DNA of 64,000 nt, taken from positions 124,001 through 188,000 of the forward strand of contig JAFYXV010000002.1 of assembly GCA_017557885.1 (NCBI GenBank). The letters run 5' to 3'. A program made the translations under genes and the position numbers. Shown in pieces: positions 24,601 to 32,172 of the stretch; position 1 is the stretch's first letter, and every line of letters begins with the position of its first letter. The DNA comes from a bacterium (lineage in GTDB: Bacteria; Auribacterota; UBA3054). Below the pieces are notes generated by a model. The model worked only from the letters and a program-made list of their open reading frames with translations, was not told the origin of the DNA and did no database searches.

Positions 24601-25550
24601 CCGCTGTAGCGGACCTTCTTGGCGACCCATCGGAAAATGGCCTCGGCCTTGTCCTTGATATTTGTCTTGCCCTCGATGAGTTCCTTGACTTTCTCTTCCA
24701 TTTCCGGAGTGGTGACGGCCATCCTGGGCTCGCACAGGTCGATGTACCACTTGGAGATCTCCTCCCAGTTCGGGATGGTGCCGAAATAGTAGCGCTGGCA
24801 GGCTACGTAGAAGGGGGCCATGCTGGGTTCCGGGAAGATCTGGGGAACGTTCTTTACTTCCCAGCTGTAGTGGATGAGATCGCCGACCTCTTCCTTATTC
24901 TCGGTTATGGTGCCTTCTATCTCGAAGCGTTTCGTGATGTAGCTCAGAGGCTTTTCCTTGGGAGCGTAAACTTCCACGGTCTCCCTCATCAAGGGCGACA
25001 TGAATTCGCCCACGAAACCGCCGGACCAGGTGTCGCGCATCCTGGCTTTCCTGCAGATCTCGATGCTCTCCACGCGGTAGATGTCCCCCACTTCCAATCC
25101 CGGCAGGTTGATCTTCACGATCTTGGAGGCCGGGTCGTAGATGTTGGAGCTCATCTGGCTGGTGTCGATCATGGTCTCGGAGGTGTTCACGTCTATCTCT
25201 ATCTCCATGCCATTGGGCTTCAATATGGACACTCTGGTGAAGTAAGAGGTCCCGTAGGCCGCGTTGTAGCTGATGGAATAGACCAGGGAGTCCCTTTTGC
25301 CCGGCTCGGTCAAAACCTTGGAGATCTCCTCGGAAACGGCGACGTAAGCGCCGTTCGTCAGATACTGAGCGCCTTCGTGCAGGAACATGATGACCGTGTC
25401 CGCGTCGGGATAAATGCTCAAATCGCAGGGTGTCTTGAGAACGTCCTCGTTGGATGGCCTGTCATAGTTGAAGATGGGACTCTCGGTCTCCCAAGAGGCG
25501 TAGGCTGCCGCTGATGCGAGAAGCAGGATCGTGAACGTAAGGATTCGCAT
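21690..25550 (-). CDS. Large exported DUF3857/transglutaminase-like protein, internally duplicated
   Basis: 1286 aa with signal peptide MRILTFTILLLASAAAYA. The first half has a DUF3857-type beta domain (about 60-260) and a transglutaminase core: NRYGVCRDKAALLCAMHRMA (Cys about 342), NPWFNHAINAVV (His) and YIIMDPTPE (Asp), so a full Cys-His-Asp triad is visible. The second half repeats the plan: a DUF3857-like domain about 680-860, then a transglutaminase-like segment near 970 (KDGYANDFDTAVLYMAMLKN), where the Cys is replaced by Phe. The second unit should be inactive. Such proteins are exported to the periplasm; their substrates are unknown. Genes on both sides are close (3 and 28 bases). Confidence 0.88.
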   Translation of the reverse strand: MRILTFTILLLASAAAYASWETESPIFNYDRPSNEDVLKTPCDLSIYPDADTVIMFLHEGAQYLTNGAYVAVSEEISKVLTEPGKRDSLVYSISYNAAYGTSYFTRVSILKPNGMEIEIDVNTSETMIDTSQMSSNIYDPASKIVKINLPGLEVGDIYRVESIEICRKARMRDTWSGGFVGEFMSPLMRETVEVYAPKEKPLSYITKRFEIEGTITENKEEVGDLIHYSWEVKNVPQIFPEPSMAPFYVACQRYYFGTIPNWEEISKWYIDLCEPRMAVTTPEMEEKVKELIEGKTNIKDKAEAIFRWVAKKVRYSGLTTETVAPGYEPHDVKITFENRYGVCRDKAALLCAMHRMAGLEAYPVLILVGPKKDQDSPNPWFNHAINAVVDEKGEYIIMDPTPETEKNFIPPYEADTSYLICRPEGETLMTMPQEPVEDNMATEILKGRFDKEGNLLAELKATYYGVNDTNVRGSYLRAKDEDKKRMVENLLGAIFGASELFDYEITPKDLHDMSEPFSLSARFKATGLLMDNNGSYVMDSLYSMAAYSTVCPIILSRMNTSLDKRRFPMKLVPPCGADCYCELDMSALDLKDFSLPEFPVFDTPEIYYKQTLAITNGIFYSHRRQELRKNEIPAESYQTLKDYKKESQNFAYKRVFAKGDSNPYKDHHVVIISDDYTYEVLDDSTVKTTSKVTKKILDYAGKKANSELHFYYCDQNSTISLTNMYVELEDGTVRKVVDSEINVMDSDWKASAPRYPDIKHVVVTLPGTEIGSTVHYEVETVTKELPLLSGIMYQDPSEPTLYRRFAVIVPEEKRVHSLSNNIIYFLNAKTDVKGFSIYNQEGGKVKYEVELFDQTNIVKKESYLVPFAFRSPMLSYICLGKDEKLSGNVWKGYTDKLKKEVERATTDQKAVEEKVAELIKDKETLRQKVMAIRDFIEINIRGNGPSFESLPLSAISDADTVLKDGYANDFDTAVLYMAMLKNLGVSPNLLLGSGQDILEYTANQLFNIPCRGVFNDALVEISLNGQTIYLNCGSQYDMLETQGPDHAAVLDVSTGSISIRDIPSEFDYNRDTVFDITVNDDLTALISRKSNFGGTAYGSLVRDVCETLPEQLRREELAVADGIARGAQIIEGFKRMTNGYPGFTTIKVKADNYVQRDGETIYLKPFYHFSLGMNKPNRIYTYYSSTRSDNKTVIRITFPKEYTEAVFMPEGNYDFSDSMGYFVCHTEHEEGSSTWTIEYTYSLKPAVLDQEQYHKLHLIDKRLESESFNIIAVKKPDSTKEEQPQE

Positions 25551-25578
25551 ATTCGCTCCTGAAAATGGAAGTTGTTAT

Positions 25579-27168
25579 TTATTCTTTGTTTTTATTCGCT
25601 TTGGGTGAAAAATATGCCTTGAAAAGCTCCCGCCATTCGTCCTGCCTGAGGATCAGCGCGAAGAGCGAATAGACGAAAAGTCCAATCGTCATCGGGATGA
25701 CGACCATTAAAAGCTTGGCCGAGAAGGCTTCGCCGGAAGGAAGGTGCGATCTCAGGAAACTGAGGGCGCAGATTATGGCCAGCGACATCAGGACGCTGTT
25801 CAAAAGCGTTTTCAAAAAGCTGAAGCTTACGCCCATGAGGCCGAGAGGCCCGCACTTTCTCCTAAGGAAAAACAAAAGCAGGCTGATGTTGATGTAAGTG
25901 CTTATGGCGGTGGCCAGCGCCAGGCCGCGCTCCTCCATCAGATGCATCAGAATTAGGTTCAAGGTCAAATTGAGGACCATCATGGCCAGGCCTATGACAA
26001 CGGGAGTCTTCGTATCCTTTGCGGCGTAAAAGGCCGGCACCAGGATCTTGACTATGGCGAAGCCGGGAAGGCCGAGCGTGTAATAGAAGAGCGCCTTGGC
26101 GGTGTAGGAAGTGCTTTCCGCCGTGAATTCGCCGTGCTCCAAAAGCAAGCGGATGATGGGCTCGCCCAGGATCATCAGCCCGCACATGGCGGGGATCATC
26201 ACAAAGCTTGAGTGCCTCAAAGAAAAGCCTAAGGCGTCCTTGAAACGGTCCTTGTCGCCGCTGGCATGGGCGAAACTCAGGACGGGCAGCGCCGCCACGG
26301 CCAAAGCCACGCCGAAGATGCCCAGCGGGAATTCCACCAATCTGTCGGCGTTGTAAAGGACCGCGGCGCCCCGCTCGTTGACGGAGTTGGCGAGGTAGCG
26401 GTCCACCATGATGTTTATCTGCGCCACGCCCGTGCCCAGAACCGCCGGCATCATGACCGTCACGATCTTTTTTACGAAGGGATGGTCCGTGGGGATCGAA
26501 AAGGAGAAGCGGTATCCCCTTTTCCAAAGTTCCGGGATCTGCAGGGCCAACTGCGCCAGGCCGCCCAAAAGAACGCCCAGGGCGGCGTAGAAGATATGCG
26601 CCTGGGAGCCGTTCTGGCAGAAGAAGGCGCCGATCCAGACCGTCGTGATTATGCAGATGTTCAAAAAGACCGGGGCCAGAGCCGGCATGCTGAAATGCCC
26701 AAGGGTGTTGAGCATCGCGCCGCACAAGGCCGTCAGGCAGATGAATATGCAGTACGGCATCATGACGGCGATCAAAAGCGCCGTCAAGCGCCACTTCGGC
26801 GAAAAATCAAGGAAAGGCACGGCCGCCAGGGCAACGGCCGCCACCACGATGGTGATGGAAGTGAGGATGACCGCCAGCCAGGAAAGCGTCATGGAAGCGC
26901 ACTTGTAAGCCTCCTCTTTGCCCTTTTCCTGCATGACCTGGGCGAACTGCGGAACGAAGACGGAAGCGAGGGCTCCCTCGCCGAAAAGCCTCCTCAAAAG
27001 GTTTGGCAGCGTGAAGGCCGTGACGAAAGCGGAGCAGCAGAAGCCGGTGCCGAAATAATTCGCCATCAGCATGTCCCTCACGAGGCCGAAAATGCGGCTA
27101 AGCGTCGTGAAGAAACTGTTCACGCCGGCCGCCCTGGTCATTTTCCGCTGGCTGTCGCTTCCTTCCAT
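25579..27168 (-). CDS. murJ: Lipid II flippase MurJ (MviN)
   Basis: 529 aa with about 14 membrane helices. The N-terminal signature RAAGVNSFFTTLSRIFGLVR, DMLMANYFGTG, then AFTLPNLLRRLFGEGALASVFVP is diagnostic. Later conserved parts include YNADRLVEFPLGIFGVALAVAALP. MurJ moves lipid II across the inner membrane for peptidoglycan synthesis. ATG 27168 is preferred to a TTG four codons upstream. It starts a few bases after the SUMT stop and is likely in the same transcript. Confidence 0.97.
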   Translation of the reverse strand: MEGSDSQRKMTRAAGVNSFFTTLSRIFGLVRDMLMANYFGTGFCCSAFVTAFTLPNLLRRLFGEGALASVFVPQFAQVMQEKGKEEAYKCASMTLSWLAVILTSITIVVAAVALAAVPFLDFSPKWRLTALLIAVMMPYCIFICLTALCGAMLNTLGHFSMPALAPVFLNICIITTVWIGAFFCQNGSQAHIFYAALGVLLGGLAQLALQIPELWKRGYRFSFSIPTDHPFVKKIVTVMMPAVLGTGVAQINIMVDRYLANSVNERGAAVLYNADRLVEFPLGIFGVALAVAALPVLSFAHASGDKDRFKDALGFSLRHSSFVMIPAMCGLMILGEPIIRLLLEHGEFTAESTSYTAKALFYYTLGLPGFAIVKILVPAFYAAKDTKTPVVIGLAMMVLNLTLNLILMHLMEERGLALATAISTYINISLLLFFLRRKCGPLGLMGVSFSFLKTLLNSVLMSLAIICALSFLRSHLPSGEAFSAKLLMVVIPMTIGLFVYSLFALILRQDEWRELFKAYFSPKANKNKE

Positions 27169-27172
27169 AATC

Positions 27173-27925
27173 TTATTCAAACCACTTCAATTCCGATCTC
27201 AAACCCACCACGTCGCCCACGATCAAGACCGCCGGCATGGGGATCTCTCTCGCCTGCTTGTCCTGCTCAGTCATAGCCCGCAACTCTCTTAAAGTGCTGG
27301 CGATGGTGCTCTGGTTCTTGCGGGTGCCGGCGCTGACGATGGCCGCCGGCGTCCTGGGATCGCGCCCATGCTCCAGAAGCTTTTCTATTACCATGGCAAG
27401 GGACTCTTCGTTGATGAAGAAGACCAGCGTCTGCATGCCAAGGGCCACCCTGGGCCAGTCCACGTCGGTGTAGCGCCTGTTCAGGTTAGAGTGGCCGATG
27501 GCGAAAGCCAAGGTCGAGGCGTATCCCCTGTAAGTAAGGGGAATGCCGGCATAGATGGCCGCCGCCGAAGCGGAGGTTATGCCGGGCACCAGTTCGAACT
27601 TGCAGCCGGCCTCCACGGCCTTCCTGGCCACTTCCGCGCCGGTGCCGAAAATGAACGGGTCACCCTCCAGGAGCACGGCCACCTTCTTGCCGCTCTTCAC
27701 GGCCTCTATCACGGCCTTCACGGCCTCGGCGGAAATCGTCTCGCCGTCGCTTTCATTTGACAAAGACACAAGCTTGGCCTTCTTCGCGTAAGCCAAAAGC
27801 TCCTCGGCCATCGGCTCGTCATGATATACGACGTCGCACTCCTCCAGAAGACGGGCGGCCTTGATGGTCAGAAGCTCGGGGTCGCCAGGTCCGGCGCCTA
27901 TGATGTAAAGTTTTCCTTCAGCCAT
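27173..27925 (-). CDS. cobA: Uroporphyrinogen-III C-methyltransferase (SUMT)
   Basis: 250 aa, a single-domain SUMT. Family motifs are clear: LYIIGAGPGDPELLTIKAAR at the N-terminus, VAVLLEGDPFIFGTGAEVAR, and ELVPGITSASAAAIYAGIPLTYRGYA. The C-terminal TPAAIVSAGTRKNQSTIAST matches the family's TP.A...G....Q. The enzyme makes precorrin-2 from uroporphyrinogen III for siroheme, cobalamin or heme d1; no other gene of these pathways is in the window. It lies 15 bases after pfkA and just before murJ. Confidence 0.95.
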   Translation of the reverse strand: MAEGKLYIIGAGPGDPELLTIKAARLLEECDVVYHDEPMAEELLAYAKKAKLVSLSNESDGETISAEAVKAVIEAVKSGKKVAVLLEGDPFIFGTGAEVARKAVEAGCKFELVPGITSASAAAIYAGIPLTYRGYASTLAFAIGHSNLNRRYTDVDWPRVALGMQTLVFFINEESLAMVIEKLLEHGRDPRTPAAIVSAGTRKNQSTIASTLRELRAMTEQDKQAREIPMPAVLIVGDVVGLRSELKWFE

Positions 27926-27940
27926 AACAAAATTCTCAAT

Positions 27941-28921
27941 TTATGTGCAGAGCACGTCGGCCACTTCTAGGAAGTTCTTCTTGAAAGGCTTCTTTTTCCC
28001 TATGATCTCTTCGATGGGCGTTATTGCGACCTTGTCATCCCTGACGCCCAGGAAAATATTCTTCTTGCCTTCGCAGAGCGCTTCCACGGCGCGATAGCCT
28101 AAAACGGAAGCGAGGATCCTGTCGAAGGCGCAGGGTGAGCCGCCTCTCTGAATATGCCCCAGGACGCAGACTCTGCCTTCCACGCCGGAAAGCTCCCTGA
28201 CTTTCTTTTCGATGCTGATGGCGTCGCCGGCCTCGTCGCCCTCCGCCACTATGACGATGAAACTCTTGTGCGCCCTGGCAAAAGACTTCTTGATCTTCTC
28301 AGCCAAAGCCGGCAGATTCGTCGGTGTCTCAGGGATCAAAACGGAGTCGGCGCCGGTGGCCACTGCAGCGGCCACCGCCAGCGCGCCAGAATGACGCCCC
28401 ATGGTCTCCACGAAAAAGAGCCTGTGGTGCGATCTGGCGGTGTCCCTGATTTTGTCAACGGCCTCGACTATGGTGTTGAGAGCCGTATGGAAACCGATGG
28501 TGTAGTCCGTCCCGTACATGTCGTTGTCGATGGTGCAGGGAAGTCCCGCGAAATGGATACCCTGCTCCTGGCACAGAGCGCTGCCTCCCCTGAAGGAGCC
28601 GTCGCCGCCCATGATGATAAGCGCTTCTATTCCGCGCTTCCTGACATTCTCAGCCGCTTTTGTTCTGCCCTCGACGGTCATGAATTCCATGCTCCTGGCC
28701 GTTCCCAGGACCGTTCCGCCTATGGAGGAAAGTCCGGAGGCGTAAGTACCCTCAAGTTTCACGAAGCGGTCCTCTATGAGGCCCTGGAGGCCGTCCTTGA
28801 CTCCGTAGATCTCAAGTCCCCTGGCCAGGGCCGTCCTGATGGCCGCCCTGATGCAGGGATTCATGCCGGGGCAGTCGCCGCCGGAAGTCAGAATAGCGAT
28901 CTTTTTGACTGCGTTTTCCAT
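27941..28921 (-). CDS. pfkA: ATP-dependent 6-phosphofructokinase
   Basis: 326 aa. Motifs: ILTSGGDCPGMNPCIRA, IIMGGDGSFRGG, TIDNDMYGTDYTIGFHTALNTI, ETMGRHSGALA and LGHIQRGGSPCAFDR. Gly108 in GGDGS (E. coli Gly104) predicts ATP rather than PPi as donor. The residue aligned to E. coli Gly124, next to the catalytic TIDND, is Cys129 here (LPCTIDND), whereas ATP enzymes have Gly and PPi enzymes Lys. It catalyses the committed step of glycolysis. It is three bases downstream of the YhcH-type gene. Confidence 0.95.
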   Translation of the reverse strand: MENAVKKIAILTSGGDCPGMNPCIRAAIRTALARGLEIYGVKDGLQGLIEDRFVKLEGTYASGLSSIGGTVLGTARSMEFMTVEGRTKAAENVRKRGIEALIIMGGDGSFRGGSALCQEQGIHFAGLPCTIDNDMYGTDYTIGFHTALNTIVEAVDKIRDTARSHHRLFFVETMGRHSGALAVAAAVATGADSVLIPETPTNLPALAEKIKKSFARAHKSFIVIVAEGDEAGDAISIEKKVRELSGVEGRVCVLGHIQRGGSPCAFDRILASVLGYRAVEALCEGKKNIFLGVRDDKVAITPIEEIIGKKKPFKKNFLEVADVLCT

Positions 28922-28924
28922 AGA

Positions 28925-29407
28925 TCACACCCAGTTTTCCATTACGGAATTAACGGCGATCTTGATGACCGCCTTCTGAATTGGCAGACTCTCGCCCTCA
29001 AAGACCCACATCTGGGAAGCGTGGGCCTCGTAAGGCGGAATAACGGCGATATGCCCGGGATCGAGTATCCCGGACTGGCAGGCCACGGCCCCTGCCTTAA
29101 AAAAGCCCAGGTCCTTCGCCTCGTCGTAAGGCGTATCCTCTACAAGTTCAGAGGGCAGATAGCAGCGCACGAGCTCCATATTCTGCAAAACCGTCTGCAC
29201 GTCGATGAAGCGATGGTGCACTTCCGGCCTCAGAAGCACCGGATCCTTAGAGGAATACTCCTCCTTGTTGACGTACATGACGCCCGGGATGATATCCGTC
29301 CTGCCCAAAGGAAGAGTAGGGAGAAGTTCCAGAACTTCCCCCGCCTTTTTCCAGACAGACTTATCGCCCGGAAGATCGCCCAATACCGAATAATTGCCGA
29401 AATACAT
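28925..29407 (-). CDS. YhcH/YjgK/YiaL family protein (DUF386)
   Basis: 160 aa. PEVHHRFIDVQTVLQNMELV (metal-ligand His and Asp region), then GHIAVIPPYEAHASQM and QKAVIKIAVN are the family's cupin-like barrel motifs. Members occur with sialic-acid or other sugar catabolism genes and may act as sugar epimerases or anomerases; the function of this one is undefined. It is the first gene of the probable operon reaching down to 20184 and has a good promoter (29440-29467). Confidence 0.9.
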   Translation of the reverse strand: MYFGNYSVLGDLPGDKSVWKKAGEVLELLPTLPLGRTDIIPGVMYVNKEEYSSKDPVLLRPEVHHRFIDVQTVLQNMELVRCYLPSELVEDTPYDEAKDLGFFKAGAVACQSGILDPGHIAVIPPYEAHASQMWVFEGESLPIQKAVIKIAVNSVMENWV

Positions 29408-29439
29408 AATTTTTTCTAATTTTAAGTGAGTAATAGTTT

Positions 29440-29467
29440 ATTATAGCAAAAAAACGACCAACCCCAA
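29440..29467 (-). promoter_or_regulatory. Promoter of the yhcH-pfkA-cobA-murJ operon
   Basis: On the minus strand TTGGGG, 16 bases, TATAAT, about 35 bases before the start codon. Confidence 0.6.
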
Positions 29468-29478
29468 CACGGCCCCAC

Positions 29479-29507
29479 TTGACTTTCAGGCACGGTTGTA
29501 GTACACT
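29479..29507 (+). promoter_or_regulatory. Promoter of tRNA-Lys
   Basis: TTGACT, 17 bases, TACACT, with the -10 box ending 23 bases before the mature tRNA 5' end. Confidence 0.7.
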
Positions 29508-29530
29508 TTTCGCTACTTAATTGAAGTAAA

Positions 29531-29606
29531 GCGCCATTAGCTCAGCTGGTAGAGCAATTGACTCTTAATCAATGGGTCCTAGGTTCGAATCCTAGATGGC
29601 GCACCA
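29531..29606 (+). tRNA. tRNA-Lys (anticodon CTT)
   Basis: 76 nt with an encoded CCA. The acceptor stem GCGCCAT pairs with ATGGCGC. The D-arm contains AGCTCAGCTGGTAGAGC. The anticodon arm ATTGA-CTCTTAA-TCAAT gives CTT at positions 34-36, and the T-arm is CTAGG-TTCGAAT-CCTAG. Confidence 0.97.
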
Positions 29607-29611
29607 ATAAT

Positions 29612-29648
29612 AAAAAAAGCCGCGGGTGACCGCGGCTTTTCCTTTTTT
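29612..29648. terminator. Bidirectional terminator between tRNA-Lys and nucleotidyltransferase gene
   Basis: The stem GCCGCGG/CCGCGGC with a GTGA loop is preceded by seven A and followed by TTTTCCTTTTTT, so it can end both the tRNA (plus) and the converging nucleotidyltransferase (minus) transcripts. Confidence 0.85.
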
Positions 29649-29662
29649 CAGGCGAAAAACTC

Positions 29663-30568
29663 TTACTTGAAGAGCGGCGTGGGATACTTCCCGGCGTCCA
29701 CCAGGGCCTGAATGTTTCTTTGAACGATGGGCTTGTCCTCGGGATAAGTGACGCCGAACCAGTTTCCGCTGGTGGCCAGGCACTTCAGATGCCCCTTGCC
29801 GGCGCCGATCAGGTCGTTCACGGAAGTCGGGATGAGGTATTCGCTCTTCATAGCCGTGCCTTCCTTTTCCAGGAACGTCACGAAGCCTTCTTCCAAAAGC
29901 TTGAAGATCCCCGGCGTAAAGCCGAAGAAGTTCATGCTGGTGAGATCCATTAGTCCCAGTTCGCGCCATTCCTCGGCCTTGTTGCAGCCCTTGGCGTGGT
30001 CGCCGTCCTTCTGGATCTTGAACATTTCCTCAATGCGAGTGAGATACCCTTCTTCATCCGTGCGGCAGATAGCTCTCGTCACGCCGCCGTATTCGCTTAA
30101 AACGTTGCAGAGCTTGTAGCCGGACATGCACCATTCGTTGGTCGCGGGATCGACCTTGGAAAGATACTCGCCCACGATCTCATAGGATTCCGCGCCGTAG
30201 AAGTCGTCGGCGTTCACCATGGCGAACGGCTCTTTGATGACGTTCCTGGCGGAAAGGATGGCGTGGCTGGTACCCCAGGGTTTCTCGCGGCCTTCGGGAA
30301 CCGTGAAGCCCGCCGGGATGTCGTTGAGATCCTGGAAAGCGTATTCCACCGGAAGCATATGGGCATACTTGTTGCCGACTTTGACTCTGAATTCTTCCTC
30401 GAAGTCATGCCTGATGACAAAAACGATCTTGCCGAAATTGGCTCTGACGGCGTCGAAGATGGAATAGTCCATGATGACTTCCCCGGAGGGACCCATGGAG
30501 TCGATCTGCTTAAGACCGCCGTAACGGCTGCCCATGCCGGCCGCCAGGATAAGAAGAGTAGGTTTCAT
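29663..30568 (-). CDS. Sugar-phosphate nucleotidyltransferase-like protein
   Basis: 301 aa. The N-terminal LLILAAGMGSRYGGLKQIDSMGPSGEVIMDYSI is split here as LILAAGMGSRYGGLKQ and GEVIMDYS: the nucleotide-binding signature of the NTP-transferase (GalU/RmlA-like) fold, though the usual GGxGTRL is GMGSRY. FAMVNADDFYG gives the metal-binding aspartates, and KPWGTSHAILSA the sugar-phosphate segment. A purine or uridine nucleotide and the sugar cannot be decided. It has a good ribosome site (GGAG) before ATG 30568 and stands alone, converging on tRNA-Lys. Confidence 0.88.
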   Translation of the reverse strand: MKPTLLILAAGMGSRYGGLKQIDSMGPSGEVIMDYSIFDAVRANFGKIVFVIRHDFEEEFRVKVGNKYAHMLPVEYAFQDLNDIPAGFTVPEGREKPWGTSHAILSARNVIKEPFAMVNADDFYGAESYEIVGEYLSKVDPATNEWCMSGYKLCNVLSEYGGVTRAICRTDEEGYLTRIEEMFKIQKDGDHAKGCNKAEEWRELGLMDLTSMNFFGFTPGIFKLLEEGFVTFLEKEGTAMKSEYLIPTSVNDLIGAGKGHLKCLATSGNWFGVTYPEDKPIVQRNIQALVDAGKYPTPLFK

Positions 30569-30651
30569 TATTTCTCCTTTGAAATTAAAAAATATAACTG
30601 ACCTTCTTAAATTCTAGTCTTTTCGCCCCTAAGGAGCAAGTGCCGAACATA

Positions 30652-30680
30652 TTGCGCCTAAAACCCCCTTCTGCTATAAT
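30652..30680 (+). promoter_or_regulatory. Promoter of the efp-epmA operon
   Basis: TTGCGC, 17 bases, TATAAT, with the -10 box about 35 bases before the efp start codon. Confidence 0.7.
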
Positions 30681-30714
30681 TACGGCATCAATTAACCAAA
30701 AAGAAAGAAAACTT

Positions 30715-31281
30715 ATGTACGAAGCCAGCGATCTAAAAAAAGGCATCAAAATCGAACTCGAAGGCGAACCCTACATCATCACCGACTTCGAATTCTCTAA
30801 GCCCGGCAAAGGCCAGGCCATCTACCGCGTCCGCATGAAAAATTTGCTGACCGGCTACTCTATCGACAAATCCTATCGTTCCAACGATAAGTTCCAGCCC
30901 GCCAACGTCAGCAACCTGAAGCTGCAGTACTCCTACTTTGACGGCACGAACTACGTCTTCATGGATCCCGAAACTTTCGAGAACTACGCCGTGAACGCCG
31001 AATTGATGGAAGACAAGAAGGACTACCTCATGGAGAACATGGAAGTGGACGGCACCCTCTACAACGAGATGGTGATCGACGTCACTCTCCCCTCCTTCGT
31101 CGAGATGAAAGTCACCCGCTCCGATCCGGGCGTCAAGGGCGACACCGCCACCAACGCCACGAAGCCCGCCACCATGGAGACTGGCCTTGAGATCAAGGTC
31201 CCCCTCTTCGTCAACGAAGGCGACGTCATCCGTATCGACACCCGTACCGGCGAGTATCTCGCCCGCGTCTCCACGAAGTAA
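30715..31281 (+). CDS. efp: Translation elongation factor P
   Basis: 188 aa from ATG 30715 (MYEASDLKKGIKIEL). The frame extends 25 codons upstream, but that part overlaps the promoter. Three beta-barrel domains of normal length are present. The tip loop reads SKPGKGQAIYRVRMKN, in which Lys32 is the residue modified with beta-lysine in EpmA-containing bacteria. The last domain has LPSFVEMKVTRSDPGVKGDT and ends with the usual GDVIRIDTRTGEYLARV. EF-P relieves ribosome stalling at polyproline. The gene for its modifying enzyme follows after two bases. Confidence 0.97.
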   Translation: MYEASDLKKGIKIELEGEPYIITDFEFSKPGKGQAIYRVRMKNLLTGYSIDKSYRSNDKFQPANVSNLKLQYSYFDGTNYVFMDPETFENYAVNAELMEDKKDYLMENMEVDGTLYNEMVIDVTLPSFVEMKVTRSDPGVKGDTATNATKPATMETGLEIKVPLFVNEGDVIRIDTRTGEYLARVSTK

Positions 31282-31283
31282 GG

Positions 31284-32165
31284 ATGACCAACAAATTCCA
31301 AAATTTAACGCGCCGCGCCGAGATCATTCGGGCGGCGCGTTCTTTTTTCCATCTGGAAGGCTTTTTGGAAGTCGAGACGCCCATTCTTACCTCCGAGCCT
31401 CTCCCCGAAGCCAACATCGAGGCCATAAAGACTGAAAAAGGCTTCCTCATCACGAGCCCGGAAGTCTATATGAAGCCTCTCCTGGCCCAGGGCTCACCCA
31501 ACATTTTCCAGATCACCAAGTGCTTCCGCAAGAACGAACACGGCTCCCGCCACCGGGAGGAGTTCACCATGCTGGAGTGGTACCGCGCCGACTCCGATTA
31601 CGCGAAACTCAAAGAAGACACGGTAAAACTTATCCGTTTCATCGCGGAAGTCCTGAACACCCAGGCGATCGAGTGCGGGGATCGCGAAATAGATCTATTC
31701 TCAATGTGGGAAGACGTTACGATCGCCGAAGCCTATCAAAAATACGCCGGCCACCCCGCTCCGGAGGACGACTTCCAGTTCGACGAGGAGATGACAAGAC
31801 TAGTGGAACCCAACCTCGGCTGGAACAAGCCGACTTTCCTTTCCGACTATCCCGTCAAATACTGCCCCATGTCCGCCGCCTGCCAAAGCAACCAATCCAA
31901 TGGCCAGCGCTTTGAGCTTTACATCGCGGGGCTTGAACTCGCCAACGGCTGCACGGAACTGTCCGACTGGGAAAAGCAGCGCCAAAACATCGAAAACGAG
32001 CAGCAAAGAAGGGCGCAAAACGGGATGCAGCCCTATCCCTTCCCAAATAAATTCCTGGAAGCCATGAAGACCTTCCCGCCCGCCGCCGGAGCCGCCCTCG
32101 GCATAGACCGCCTCGTCATGCTCTTCACCGGATCAGACGACATCCAGGACGTCCTGGCATTCTAA
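31284..32165 (+). CDS. epmA: EF-P beta-lysine ligase EpmA (GenX/PoxA)
   Basis: 293 aa, a class II lysyl-tRNA-synthetase core without anticodon-binding domain. Motif 2 region: FQITKCFRKNEHGSRHREEFTMLEWYR; given in parts, CFRKNEHGSRHREEF and TMLEWYRAD. Motif 3 is GAALGIDRLVMLF, and the end GSDDIQDVLAF is typical of EpmA. It lysylates EF-P at the Lys of the tip loop. The co-transcribed efp (two-base gap) makes the role secure. EpmB, which makes beta-lysine, is not in the window. Its last 22 bases are repeated 500 bp downstream. Confidence 0.96.
   Translation: MTNKFQNLTRRAEIIRAARSFFHLEGFLEVETPILTSEPLPEANIEAIKTEKGFLITSPEVYMKPLLAQGSPNIFQITKCFRKNEHGSRHREEFTMLEWYRADSDYAKLKEDTVKLIRFIAEVLNTQAIECGDREIDLFSMWEDVTIAEAYQKYAGHPAPEDDFQFDEEMTRLVEPNLGWNKPTFLSDYPVKYCPMSAACQSNQSNGQRFELYIAGLELANGCTELSDWEKQRQNIENEQQRRAQNGMQPYPFPNKFLEAMKTFPPAAGAALGIDRLVMLFTGSDDIQDVLAF
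32140..32161 (+). repeat. att-like direct repeat, copy in epmA 3' end
   Basis: A 22-base sequence in the last codons of epmA, identical to 32641-32662. It contains the 14-base palindrome CCAGGACGTCCTGG. Confidence 0.85.
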
Positions 32166-32172
32166 ACAAACA

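Noticed and set aside
21696-25514. Open frame of 1272 codons on the plus strand opposite the transglutaminase-like gene
   Set aside because: It mirrors the coding strand almost end to end, has low-complexity Val/Gly/His/Asp composition and no recognisable motif. GC-rich, C-ended codons on the real strand leave few stops in this antisense frame.
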